This document shows, piece after piece, positions 1 to 7,230 of a stretch of 11,218 nt of DNA (positions are counted from its first letter, which is position 1; every line of letters starts with the position of its first letter). Both the position numbers and the translations under genes were made by a program. Origin of the DNA: an uncultured Clostridia bacterium. Its GTDB lineage: Bacteria > Bacillota > Clostridia > UBA1381. The DNA lies in the NCBI GenBank assembly GCA_944391255.1, contig CALXSW010000086.1, forward strand, positions 1 to 11,218. The letters run 5' to 3'. The notes beneath the pieces are model-generated. The model was given only the letters and a program-made list of their open reading frames with translations. It was not told where the DNA came from and ran no database searches.

Positions 1-533
1 GAGCGCAGCTGCTTTGGTTTCATAGCGCCTTTTGAATCAAGTATGCAGGCGATCTGAACGCATTTTTGCGTGAACGCGGTGGCGATCCTCGTTCCATGAA
101 CTCCGCCTGAATTGGTGTCTTCCGCAAGTCTGCCGTTTATCTCGTCAAGAATGCTTTTGCGTTTCTTTCTGTTTTGACGGACGGGAACAAATTCAGCCGG
201 TTCAAGCACGATCTCTGCATATGAATCCTCGCCGAGCATATTGACAAATATCAGACCAAGCTCCAGCTTTTTCAGGACATAGAGCGAATCTCTGAATGTT
301 TTCGGAGAATATCTTTTAGGCTTGGGTATTGCCACAAAGACGTCAGCGCCTGTTTTCTGCCTGTCAAGCGCCTGCGCGAGAAGAATTACTGATAAATTCT
401 TTTTAAGCTCTATTACTATAAGCTCATCATCCTTTACAGCGGTCATATCGCAGTCTTTCACCTCGGCGTTGACCTTGTATCCGAGCGACTCGAAAAGCTT
501 TTTTACAGGCGGAAAAAGTTCGGATTCTTTCAT
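1..533 (-). CDS. DUF2161-type PD-(D/E)XK nuclease-like protein (partial, C-terminus beyond the window)
   Basis: Reading leftward from the ATG at 533-531, 177 codons are open to the window edge. The protein begins MKESELFPPVKKLFESLGY. Residues about 5-70 resemble the core of a PD-(D/E)XK fold: an acidic N-terminal helix, D29 in a CDMTAV strand, then E42-L-K44 in IVIELKK, followed by a helix with Q54. This arrangement and the later basic segment (NRKKRKS, about 121-127) fit the DUF2161 (putative PD-(D/E)XK phosphodiesterase) family. The residues are seen; the family call is from recognition, and the biological substrate is unknown. The start overlaps the stop of the upstream deacetylase gene by one base (TAATG), and only a weak GGGTGAAA-like ribosome site precedes it, so translation is probably coupled. 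The carboxyl end lies outside the window. There is no signal peptide, so it should be cytoplasmic. Confidence 0.72.
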   Translation of the reverse strand, partial: MKESELFPPVKKLFESLGYKVNAEVKDCDMTAVKDDELIVIELKKNLSVILLAQALDRQKTGADVFVAIPKPKRYSPKTFRDSLYVLKKLELGLIFVNMLGEDSYAEIVLEPAEFVPVRQNRKKRKSILDEINGRLAEDTNSGGVHGTRIATAFTQKCVQIACILDSKGAMKPKQLR

Positions 534-1345
534 TACAGATCTATAGTTTCACCCGGCGCTACCGGCACGATATTGCCGTCAACAGACAGCCATACAGTGA
601 TGGCAGATGGATTATATACCATATCGCCCTTAGCGGTGAATTTGAGGTTTTTTGCGGCGTTCATATAATCTACTATTTCAATATTTGTCGCGTACCATAT
701 ATCATCTCTTCCGCCTATAAACTCGCAGAATTCCTCTATGAGTCCCCATATATCATCGCGCGGGAATTCATAGCTGTGTCCCCATACATACATCATATAG
801 AGATACTGCGTCTTATGTAGATCGGCGAAACGGCGCGCGTTTTCCATGAGGTTGTGGCTGTGATGGCATGTCGCTTTCCATGTCAGGAAATTATCCGGCA
901 TTGCAAAATCGTCTGTGTTTCCCACGACGCGGCAGTATTCTATGCCGCATGCCGGCAGAGCGTCAACGATCTCTTTTGAGTATGAGCCGTTAGGATAGCT
1001 CATTCCGCGGACGGGGTAGCCGCAGGCTTCCTCAAGCAGCTTTCTATCCTCTATTATCTGCTGAACGACCTGTGTTATTGGACAGCGCTCTATTGTCGGA
1101 TGATATATCGTGTGGCAGCTGACCTCGTGTCCCTTATACACGTCCTTTACCTCGTCAAGCGTCACCTTTTCCGGTCGTCCCTCGATAAGACCGGAATTTA
1201 TATGGAATGTTCCTTTTATACCGTTTTTATTGAATATTTCTATAAGCCTTTTGTCGTGTATCTGACCGTCGTCATAGCTCATAGTAAGCACCTTATGCTT
1301 TCCGCCCGGAAAGTATGTGTAAATAGTTTTTAAAATTCTGCTCAT
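533..1345 (-). CDS. polysaccharide deacetylase (NodB homology domain) family protein
   Basis: A 270-residue protein with carbohydrate esterase family 4 motifs in order. Motif 1 is SYDDG (D25, D26, replacing the usual TFDDG). Motif 2 is H78-TIY-H82-P. Motif 3 is R113-GMSYPNG. A late W188-G-H190 probably supplies the catalytic histidine motif. Known members are metal-dependent enzymes that remove N- or O-acetyl groups from glycans such as peptidoglycan or chitin-like polymers; the substrate here cannot be told. No signal peptide or membrane segment is visible, which is unusual for a wall-modifying enzyme and suggests a cytoplasmic substrate or a different amide or ester. The last 35-40 residues (from about 232) look like a small beta-rich extension after the barrel. 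A strong AAGGAG at 1354-1359 lies 8 nt before the ATG. The start overlaps the metallophosphoesterase stop by 4 nt (ATGA), and the stop overlaps the next start by 1 nt. Confidence 0.85.
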   Translation of the reverse strand: MSRILKTIYTYFPGGKHKVLTMSYDDGQIHDKRLIEIFNKNGIKGTFHINSGLIEGRPEKVTLDEVKDVYKGHEVSCHTIYHPTIERCPITQVVQQIIEDRKLLEEACGYPVRGMSYPNGSYSKEIVDALPACGIEYCRVVGNTDDFAMPDNFLTWKATCHHSHNLMENARRFADLHKTQYLYMMYVWGHSYEFPRDDIWGLIEEFCEFIGGRDDIWYATNIEIVDYMNAAKNLKFTAKGDMVYNPSAITVWLSVDGNIVPVAPGETIDL

Positions 1346-2190
1346 TTCTGTATCTCCTTGTGTTTTAAAATAATTACCGTTATTTCAGGCCTGTTAAAAA
1401 GACTCGGCAAAAGCATCGGGTTTCCAAGACCTCTGTTAACGATCATATCCATTCCCTTGTACCGGTAGTGACCGGCAAAATATTTCGGGAAAAAGAGCGA
1501 AGAACCGCTTCCCCAGCTTGATTTTGGGTTGCACATGCCCTTTCCGTTAGGCAGTCGTATCTGTCCGCCGTGCATATGGCCGGACAGTATCAGATCAAAA
1601 CCCTTATCCTTAAACGCGTCCAAATGGTTTGCCCTGTGGAAAAGCAGTATATGATATCCATCGTATGGTTTTATCTCGCCTATGGAGCGGTTTATGTTTC
1701 CATAGATCGTGTTGCCGTCTTCTGAAAACGGATCTCCGATCCCTGAAAGCGCTATCTGCGCTCCGTTCCTTTCGAGGATAACCGTTTCATTGTTAAGTGT
1801 TTTTGTGCCTGTTTCATCAAGCGCGCTTTGATAACTGGAATAATCTGTTCTGTAAAGATCATGGTTACCGGTTACGTTATACACCGGCGCTATATCCATC
1901 AGCTTGTCGGCAAAACGGACTGCCGGCTCATATGAATGCTTGTCGTCTGCCATGTCGCCTGTTGCCGCTATGATATCAGGCTTTTCACTGCGTATCTCCT
2001 CTACTACTCCGGGAATTACCGCGGCGTGGAGATCGGATACCTGAACAATTCTGAACCCGTCAAACTCCTCGGGTATAGCGGGTGATTTTATTGTATAATG
2101 TGTTGTTTCGAGTCTGTCGTCAAGTCCTTTAAGGACGAACAGAACTCCTCCGGCTATTGCAGCTGTTTTTACAAATTTAGAAGTTTTCAT
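1342..2190 (-). CDS. membrane-anchored metallophosphoesterase (YkuE/YaeI-like)
   Basis: A 282-residue calcineurin-like phosphoesterase. The dimetal-site motifs appear in order: D53-L-H55, G78-D79, GNHD at 108-111, H185, and GHMHGGQ at 204-210. A hydrophobic stretch at about residues 8-20 after a short basic start looks like a signal anchor, so the enzyme domain probably faces outside. Related YkuE/YaeI-type proteins include wall-associated enzymes and UDP-2,3-diacylglucosamine pyrophosphatase-like hydrolases, but the substrate cannot be assigned here. No twin-arginine motif is seen, unlike B. subtilis YkuE, which is exported by Tat. It is the first gene of the leftward operon. GGGAG (complement of 2198-2202) sits 7 nt before the ATG, and a promoter lies at 2227-2255. 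Its end overlaps the deacetylase start by 4 nt. Confidence 0.87.
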   Translation of the reverse strand: MKTSKFVKTAAIAGGVLFVLKGLDDRLETTHYTIKSPAIPEEFDGFRIVQVSDLHAAVIPGVVEEIRSEKPDIIAATGDMADDKHSYEPAVRFADKLMDIAPVYNVTGNHDLYRTDYSSYQSALDETGTKTLNNETVILERNGAQIALSGIGDPFSEDGNTIYGNINRSIGEIKPYDGYHILLFHRANHLDAFKDKGFDLILSGHMHGGQIRLPNGKGMCNPKSSWGSGSSLFFPKYFAGHYRYKGMDMIVNRGLGNPMLLPSLFNRPEITVIILKHKEIQK

Positions 2191-2197
2191 AAGGCAT

Positions 2198-2202
2198 CTC
2201 CC
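2198..2202 (-). promoter_or_regulatory. ribosome binding site of the metallophosphoesterase gene
   Basis: The complement reads GGGAG, 7 nt before the ATG at 2190-2188. It supports the start that includes the N-terminal hydrophobic anchor. Confidence 0.7.
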
Positions 2203-2226
2203 TATCTTAAAGCATATACTGAATAT

Positions 2227-2255
2227 AGTATACCACCTATTACAAATAAAAACAA
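2227..2255 (-). promoter_or_regulatory. sigma-A-type promoter of the leftward operon
   Basis: On the minus strand, TTGTTT (complement of 2250-2255) is followed by exactly 17 nt and then TATACT (complement of 2227-2232). Transcription would begin near 2220, leaving a leader of about 30 nt before the metallophosphoesterase ATG. The -10 box is one arm of a palindrome, TATACT-N6-AGTATA at 2215-2232, which could be an operator. This is sequence match only. Confidence 0.6.
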
Positions 2256-2273
2256 TTAAAATCCGAAAAAATA

Positions 2274-2302
2274 TTGAAATTTTTTTTGTATCATGATATA
2301 AT
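2274..2302 (+). promoter_or_regulatory. extended -10 sigma-A-type promoter of the rightward operon
   Basis: TTGAAA at 2274-2279, a 17-nt spacer, and a perfect TATAAT at 2297-2302 preceded by TGA (2294-2296), giving an extended -10. The start site should lie near 2309. It is back to back with the leftward promoter and is the only strong promoter seen before the six-gene run ending with miaA. Confidence 0.75.
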
Positions 2303-2317
2303 ACAATAGTATAGTTG

Positions 2318-2349
2318 TGCAGATGATCATTATAAAAATGGCATTTGCA
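2318..2349 (+). promoter_or_regulatory. stem-loop in the leader of the Dabb-miaB-mutSL operon
   Basis: Bases 2318-2330 pair with 2338-2349, leaving a 7-nt loop (TATAAAA). The stem has 12 pairs, two of them G-U, with a bulged A at 2326. It would begin about 10 nt after the predicted transcript start and ends 10 nt before the GGAGG ribosome site. There is no following T-run, so it is not a terminator. It may stabilise the 5' end or affect translation; that role is inferred. Confidence 0.4.
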
Positions 2350-2375
2350 ATAAAATAATGGAGGAAACAGGTAAA

Positions 2376-2672
2376 ATGATCAGACATATAGTTGTATGGA
2401 AAATGGCAGACGGCGAGGACAAGGAAAAGAGAGCTATGGATATCAAGAAAAATCTTGAAGCTTTAAAGGGTAAGATAGATGTTCTTGTCGATATAGAGGT
2501 CGGACTGAATTTTAACACAACAGAATCGGCGTCAGACGTCGTTCTTGTAAGCACATTCAGAACGAAAGAGGATCTTGAAACATATCAGGATCATCCGGAG
2601 CATAAGTCTGTTGGCGCTAATTATGTGCGCCCTTATGTAAAGGAAAGAAGAGTTGTTGATTACGAGTTTTGA
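2376..2672 (+). CDS. Dabb (stress-responsive A/B barrel) domain protein
   Basis: A 98-residue protein beginning MIRHIVVWKM. The family signature is present: an H4-I-V-V-W strand near the start, then YQDHPEH at about residues 70-76, and R-V-V-D-Y-E at the end. The single ferredoxin-like alpha/beta barrel fills the protein, matching the usual length of about 95-105. Dabb proteins normally form dimeric barrels; several are linked to stress and a few are enzymes, but no activity can be assigned here. An in-frame ATG at 2358 overlaps the ribosome site GGAGG (2360-2364), so the start at 2376, 11 nt after that site, is preferred. It is the first gene of the rightward operon and lies 19 nt before miaB. 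Confidence 0.82.
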   Translation: MIRHIVVWKMADGEDKEKRAMDIKKNLEALKGKIDVLVDIEVGLNFNTTESASDVVLVSTFRTKEDLETYQDHPEHKSVGANYVRPYVKERRVVDYEF

Positions 2673-2691
2673 TTTTAAAGGAGTTTGTTAA

Positions 2692-4122
2692 GTGGCAGCT
2701 ACTGAAATAACAAAGGAGCAATGGGCTGTATCTGAGAGCTACATTGCGAAAATAAAAGAGGATAACGCGCTTTTCGCGATCCAGAACGGCAGGGCGCGTC
2801 TGGCTCATACTGAAACGTATGGATGTCAGCAGAATGTAAATGATACAGAGCGTATAAGAGGAATGCTTTCAAAGGCGGGTTTCGAATTTACGGAGAACGC
2901 GGAGGAGGCTGACCTTATAATATACAACACATGCGCTGTGAGAGAGAATGCGGAACAGAAGGTGTTCGGCAGACTTGGTATCCTTAAGCACATGAAAGAG
3001 AGCAAAAAGGATCTTATGATAGCGATGTGCGGCTGTATGGTGCAGCAGGAGCATATAACGGAGAAGATAAAAAGAGTTTACGGCCATGTCGATCTGATAT
3101 TCGGAACTCACGCGCTTTGGCGCATGCCGGAGCTGCTTTACAGAGCGATGCATGAAAAGGGCGTCGTTGTGGATATAACGCCAAGCGACGGAGCTATAGC
3201 GGAAGATGTGCCTATCCTTAGGGATAAGGAGCAAAAGGCATGGGTTTCGATCCAGTATGGCTGCAACAATTTTTGCAGCTACTGCATAGTTCCGTATGTG
3301 CGCGGCAGAGAGCGCAGCCGTAAGCCTGATGTGATATTGAACGAGGTGCGCAATCTCGTTGCAAACGGTACGACTGAGATATCATTCCTCGGTCAGAACG
3401 TGAATTCATACGGAAAAGATCTTGATTGCGACGTTGATTTTTCGGATATTCTGAGAATGACAAACGAGATCGAGGGTGTAAAGCGAATACGGTTTATGAC
3501 TTCGCATCCGAAAGATCTCAGTGATAAGCTTATATATACGATACGCGACTGCGACAAGGTGTGCAAGCAGCTGCATCTTCCGGTGCAGGCGGGATCAAAT
3601 AAGATATTAAAAGAGATGAACAGATGCTATACAAAAGAGGAGTATCTCGCTAAGATAGATAAGATCAAAAAAGAGATACCCGGCATAGCATTGACAACAG
3701 ATATAATCGTGGGATTCCCTACCGAAACGAACGAGGATTTCAAGGAAACGCTTGATATATTGAGATATGTCAGATTTGACAGCATATTCTCGTTCATATA
3801 TTCAAGACGCGAGGGTACTCCGGCAGCAAAGCTTGATTTTGTGCTGAGCGAAGAGGAGATACACAAAAACTTCAATGAGCTTCTTGAAGTGCAGAACCAG
3901 ATATGCAAGGAAAAGAATCTTGAGTATGAGGGACGCGAGGAGCTTGTTCTTGTAGACGGTGAGAGCAAGACGAACAAGGACTGTATGCAGGGCAGGACAG
4001 ACAGCGGAAAAATAGTTAATTTCAAGGGTTCTCATGATCTCACCGGAAAATATGTTATGGTGAAGATCACAAAAGCAAAGCAGTGGAGCCTTGATGGAGA
4101 AATAATAGGAGGAGAAAATTAA
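2692..4122 (+). CDS. miaB: MiaB, tRNA-2-methylthio-N6-dimethylallyladenosine synthase
   Basis: A 476-residue radical-SAM methylthiotransferase that converts i6A37 to ms2i6A37 in tRNAs reading UNN codons. The N-terminal MTTase domain supplies the auxiliary [4Fe-4S] ligands C45 (TYGCQQN), C81 (NTCAVRENA) and C115 (CGCMVQQE). The radical SAM cluster site is C191-xxx-C195-xx-C198 in YGCNNFCSYCIVPYVRGRE. A TRAM-type RNA-binding domain occupies about the last 70 residues. Length is normal for the family. The start is a GTG at 2692, placed by AAAGGAG at 2677-2683, 8 nt upstream; no suitable ATG lies nearby. The YGCNNFC-IVPYVRGRE form and the QQN version of the first motif fit MiaB rather than MtaB or RimO. 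The next gene begins 1 nt after its stop. MiaA, which makes its substrate, is encoded later in the same run. Confidence 0.96.
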   Translation: MAATEITKEQWAVSESYIAKIKEDNALFAIQNGRARLAHTETYGCQQNVNDTERIRGMLSKAGFEFTENAEEADLIIYNTCAVRENAEQKVFGRLGILKHMKESKKDLMIAMCGCMVQQEHITEKIKRVYGHVDLIFGTHALWRMPELLYRAMHEKGVVVDITPSDGAIAEDVPILRDKEQKAWVSIQYGCNNFCSYCIVPYVRGRERSRKPDVILNEVRNLVANGTTEISFLGQNVNSYGKDLDCDVDFSDILRMTNEIEGVKRIRFMTSHPKDLSDKLIYTIRDCDKVCKQLHLPVQAGSNKILKEMNRCYTKEEYLAKIDKIKKEIPGIALTTDIIVGFPTETNEDFKETLDILRYVRFDSIFSFIYSRREGTPAAKLDFVLSEEEIHKNFNELLEVQNQICKEKNLEYEGREELVLVDGESKTNKDCMQGRTDSGKIVNFKGSHDLTGKYVMVKITKAKQWSLDGEIIGGEN

Positions 4123-4123
4123 A

Positions 4124-4510
4124 ATGGAAAAAGCGGATATCTTAAACAAGACAAGAGAACTTGGCGAGCTTATTCAGAATTCTGATGAAATGAAAGCGTA
4201 CAAGCTGGCAGAGGTAAGACAGCAGGAGGACGCTGTTTCGCAGGAGGCCATGAAGGAATTCAATCTTAACAGAATAAATCTTGCGCGTGATATGCAGAAC
4301 GGCAAGATCAGCCGTGAAGCGGCGATAGAGGCGAACAATGAAGCGTACGACAAGCTTATAGAAAAAGCGCCGCTTATAAAGGAATATGTTGAAAAGAAGC
4401 AGGAGTTTGACGCGCTTGTAAATCAGGTGAACCAGATCATAAATTATTATATCACAGGCTCAACAGGCGAATGCACACATGATTGCAGCACATGCGCAGG
4501 CTGCCACTGA
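4124..4510 (+). CDS. YlbF/YmcA (RicA/RicF) family protein with cysteine-rich tail
   Basis: A 128-residue, mostly helical protein of the Com_YlbF type. A long helical region spans about residues 1-108, with the repeating charged pattern of the family. It ends in a tail with C117, C121, C124 and C127 followed by a final H128 (CTHDCSTCAGCH). In B. subtilis, YmcA (RicA), YlbF (RicF) and YaaT (RicT) form a complex carrying [4Fe-4S] clusters that supports RNase Y-dependent mRNA maturation, biofilm formation, competence and sporulation. ymcA sits next to miaB (ymcB) there, as this gene does here. The tail cysteines could ligate an Fe-S cluster, which is inferred. The ATG is 1 nt after the miaB stop, preceded by AGGAGG within the miaB end. 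RicA and RicF cannot be separated by eye; position favours the RicA slot. Confidence 0.85.
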   Translation: MEKADILNKTRELGELIQNSDEMKAYKLAEVRQQEDAVSQEAMKEFNLNRINLARDMQNGKISREAAIEANNEAYDKLIEKAPLIKEYVEKKQEFDALVNQVNQIINYYITGSTGECTHDCSTCAGCH

Positions 4511-4541
4511 TCAAGCGATTACGAAAAGAGGGGATTTTATT

Positions 4542-7145
4542 ATGGCTGGAAAGCTGTCGCCGATGATGGCGCATTATTTGCAGACAAAAGAAGAATACAG
4601 TGATTGTATCCTGTTTTACAGACTGGGCGATTTCTATGAGATGTTTTTTGATGACGCCATAACTGTATCGCGAGAGCTTGAGCTTACCCTGACAGGACGT
4701 GACTGCGGACTTGAGGAACGCGCGCCGATGTGCGGCGTTCCTTTTCATAGCGCGGATATATATATTTCAAGACTTGTTTCGGCAGGCTACAAGGTGGCTA
4801 TATGTGAGCAGCTTGAAGATCCGAAACAGGCAAAGGGCATGGTCGCGCGCGACGTCATACGCGTTATAACTCCGGGAACGGCTGTTGATGAGGCGATACT
4901 TGACGAGGGCGTCAATAATTATCTGGCAGTTCTGTATTACAGCGACAACGGTATCGGTCTTACGGCTGCTGACGCGTCTACGGGAGAGGTGCATACTACC
5001 CAGCTCATAAACTCTAAATACGTTATAGACGAGCTGGCGAGCTATTCTCCGCGCGAGATAATAGTGAATGATGAGTTTCCGGAAAAATTATCAAAAAATA
5101 TAGAGGACAGTCTGCGAGTAAAATGCGAGATGCGCGAGGACGTCTTTGATCATGACTGTGATGAGATAGTCGAGCATCAGTTCGGACGAAACATAGCCGA
5201 TTTGAAGCTTGACGGAAAGCGAGAGGCTGTTCTTTCGATATGCGGCGCGCTAAATTACATAGCGTATGCGCAGAAAGCGAGCATTGACTATATAAATAAA
5301 GTTAATGTGTACAGCGTCACTCAATATATGGAGCTTGATTTCGCAACGCGCCGGAATTTGGAGATAACAGAAACAATGCGCGACAAGTCAAAGCGCGGCT
5401 CTATATTCTGGGTCCTCGACAAGACAAAAACGGCGATGGGGAGGCGAAAGCTCAGGAGCTGGCTTGAAAAACCTCTCCTTGATCCTGTCGCGATAAACAA
5501 AAGGCTGCTTTCGGTAAAAGAGCTTGTTGATGATGTAATGCTGTGCGACGATCTGTCGGAGATACTTAACAGGACGTATGATATTTCGAGAATAATTTCA
5601 AGAATAGCCGTCGGCACTGTTACTCCAAAGGATCTTCTTTCGCTAAAGGAAACGCTTTTGCAGCTGCCGGAGCTTGAATACAAGCTGTCAGATATGAGAT
5701 CGCCTATGTTTAAGGGGCTGGCGAAAAAATTTGATATGCTTGAAGATATAGCGTCAGCAATAAACGAGGCTATAGACGAGGAAAAAGCGACGTCGATAAT
5801 ACGCGACGGCGGAATGATAAAAAGAGGGTATAACGAGGAAGCCGACAGGCTGCGTGACGCAAAAGACAACGGTGCGGCATGGCTCCATGAAATAGAAGAT
5901 GAGGAGCGGGAGCGAACAGGAATACCAAAGCTCAGAACAGGCTTTAACAAGGTGTTCGGATATTATATAGAAATAACGAACTCATATAAGGATAAGGTTC
6001 CGGAGGATTATATAAGAAAGCAGACGCTTACAAATTGCGAGCGATATATAACGCCAAAGCTCAAGGAAGTTGAGAACACCATATTGGGCGCGTCGGAGCG
6101 TCTTAAGGCGCTTGAGATACGTCTGTTCAATGAGCTTTGCGAGAAGCTTGCCGGAGAACTGGAGAGGCTGAAAAAGGCGGCGGAGGTCATAGCGGTCACA
6201 GACGTGCTTGTGTCACTGGCATCTGTCGCGTACAGAAACAGGTTTGTCATGCCTGATGTTGACGGCGGCGACGTTATCGATATAAAGGACGGCAGACATC
6301 CTGTCGTTGAAAAGCTGTCGCGTGATATAATATTTGTGCCGAACGACAGTTATTTGAATGAGGACGAGGACAGACTCCTTATAATAACGGGACCGAATAT
6401 GGCAGGAAAATCGACATATATGCGTCAGACTGCCGTTATAACGCTGATGGCTCAGATAGGAAGCTTTGTTCCGGCGTCGTCGGCGCGGATAGGCGTTGTT
6501 GACAGGATATTTACCAGAGTGGGAGCGAGCGATGATATCGCATCAGGACAGAGCACATTCATGCTTGAGATGAATGAGGTCAGCAATATCCTTAAAAATG
6601 CGACAAAAAAATCGCTCATAATACTTGATGAGATCGGGCGCGGCACAAGCACATTTGACGGTATGTCAATAGCGTGGGCTGTGGCTGAATATATACACAA
6701 CAAGCGCAGGATAGGCGCTAAAACGATGTTTGCCACCCACTATCACGAGCTTACAGAGCTTGAGGATAAGCTTGAGGGCGTTAAGAATTATCGCATAGCC
6801 GTAAACAAGCATGGCGATGAGATAACGTTTTTGAGAAGGATAGTAAGAGGCGGAGCTGATGAGAGCTATGGTATAGAAGTCGCGGCGCTCGCCGGTGTGC
6901 CAAACGAGGTCATAAAGAGGGCAAAGGTGATCTTGCAGGGCATAATAGAGTCGGACGAGAGCAAGCTTTATAAAAAGAAAAAGACGTCAGAGAAGAAAGC
7001 TGTACAGTCGCCGCAGGTCGGAATGGGCGATTTCGAGACCGCGGCGATCATAGACGAGCTGAAGAATATGGATGTCACTACATTTACCGCTATAGACGCG
7101 ATGAACAAGCTGTACCAGCTGTCGTTAAAGGCTAAAAACCTGTAA
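4542..7145 (+). CDS. mutS: DNA mismatch repair protein MutS
   Basis: An 867-residue MutS, close to the usual size of about 850-870. The mismatch-reading F31-Y-E33 lies in GDFYEMF near the N-terminus. Connector, core/lever and clamp regions run from about 120 to 565. The ATPase has Walker A GPNMAGKST at 617-625, Walker B with D696-E697 in LIILDEIGRG, and the FATHYHEL switch. The last 45 residues form the helical dimerisation tail. As a dimer it binds mispairs and small loops, then loads MutL using ATP. The start at 4542 is chosen because AGAGGGG at about 4527-4533 lies 8 nt upstream; a longer ATG at 4479 would add 21 non-homologous residues inside the previous gene. Where the beta-clamp motif usually lies, before the tail, there is QVGMGDF, a poor match. 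The mutL start follows after 85 nt. Confidence 0.98.
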   Translation: MAGKLSPMMAHYLQTKEEYSDCILFYRLGDFYEMFFDDAITVSRELELTLTGRDCGLEERAPMCGVPFHSADIYISRLVSAGYKVAICEQLEDPKQAKGMVARDVIRVITPGTAVDEAILDEGVNNYLAVLYYSDNGIGLTAADASTGEVHTTQLINSKYVIDELASYSPREIIVNDEFPEKLSKNIEDSLRVKCEMREDVFDHDCDEIVEHQFGRNIADLKLDGKREAVLSICGALNYIAYAQKASIDYINKVNVYSVTQYMELDFATRRNLEITETMRDKSKRGSIFWVLDKTKTAMGRRKLRSWLEKPLLDPVAINKRLLSVKELVDDVMLCDDLSEILNRTYDISRIISRIAVGTVTPKDLLSLKETLLQLPELEYKLSDMRSPMFKGLAKKFDMLEDIASAINEAIDEEKATSIIRDGGMIKRGYNEEADRLRDAKDNGAAWLHEIEDEERERTGIPKLRTGFNKVFGYYIEITNSYKDKVPEDYIRKQTLTNCERYITPKLKEVENTILGASERLKALEIRLFNELCEKLAGELERLKKAAEVIAVTDVLVSLASVAYRNRFVMPDVDGGDVIDIKDGRHPVVEKLSRDIIFVPNDSYLNEDEDRLLIITGPNMAGKSTYMRQTAVITLMAQIGSFVPASSARIGVVDRIFTRVGASDDIASGQSTFMLEMNEVSNILKNATKKSLIILDEIGRGTSTFDGMSIAWAVAEYIHNKRRIGAKTMFATHYHELTELEDKLEGVKNYRIAVNKHGDEITFLRRIVRGGADESYGIEVAALAGVPNEVIKRAKVILQGIIESDESKLYKKKKTSEKKAVQSPQVGMGDFETAAIIDELKNMDVTTFTAIDAMNKLYQLSLKAKNL

Positions 7146-7230
7146 TGTGGAAAAAGCACACACCATTTAGAATAGGACATAAAATATCGTAAGCGGCACA
7201 TATCAGGCTTTAAGACAGGAGATGTATACA

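Noticed and set aside
2338..2358. Six-codon mini-ORF (MAFAIK) whose TAA overlaps an ATG at 2358
   Set aside because: It has no ribosome site, is very short, and its first bases form one arm of the leader hairpin. The overlap probably arises by chance.
4479..4541. Longer mutS start at 4479
   Set aside because: It would lie inside the YlbF-family gene's cysteine tail and add 21 residues absent from MutS proteins; the AGAGGGG site fits 4542.
5321..5950. 209-codon antisense open frame inside mutS
   Set aside because: It is serine-rich, low in complexity and has no recognisable motif. It runs opposite a well-conserved mutS region, so it is a shadow frame.
7146..7160. TGTG/CACA small hairpin after mutS as a terminator
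   Set aside because: The stem has four pairs, the loop is A-rich and no T-run follows, so it cannot be supported as a terminator. The 85-nt mutS-mutL gap shows no clear promoter either.
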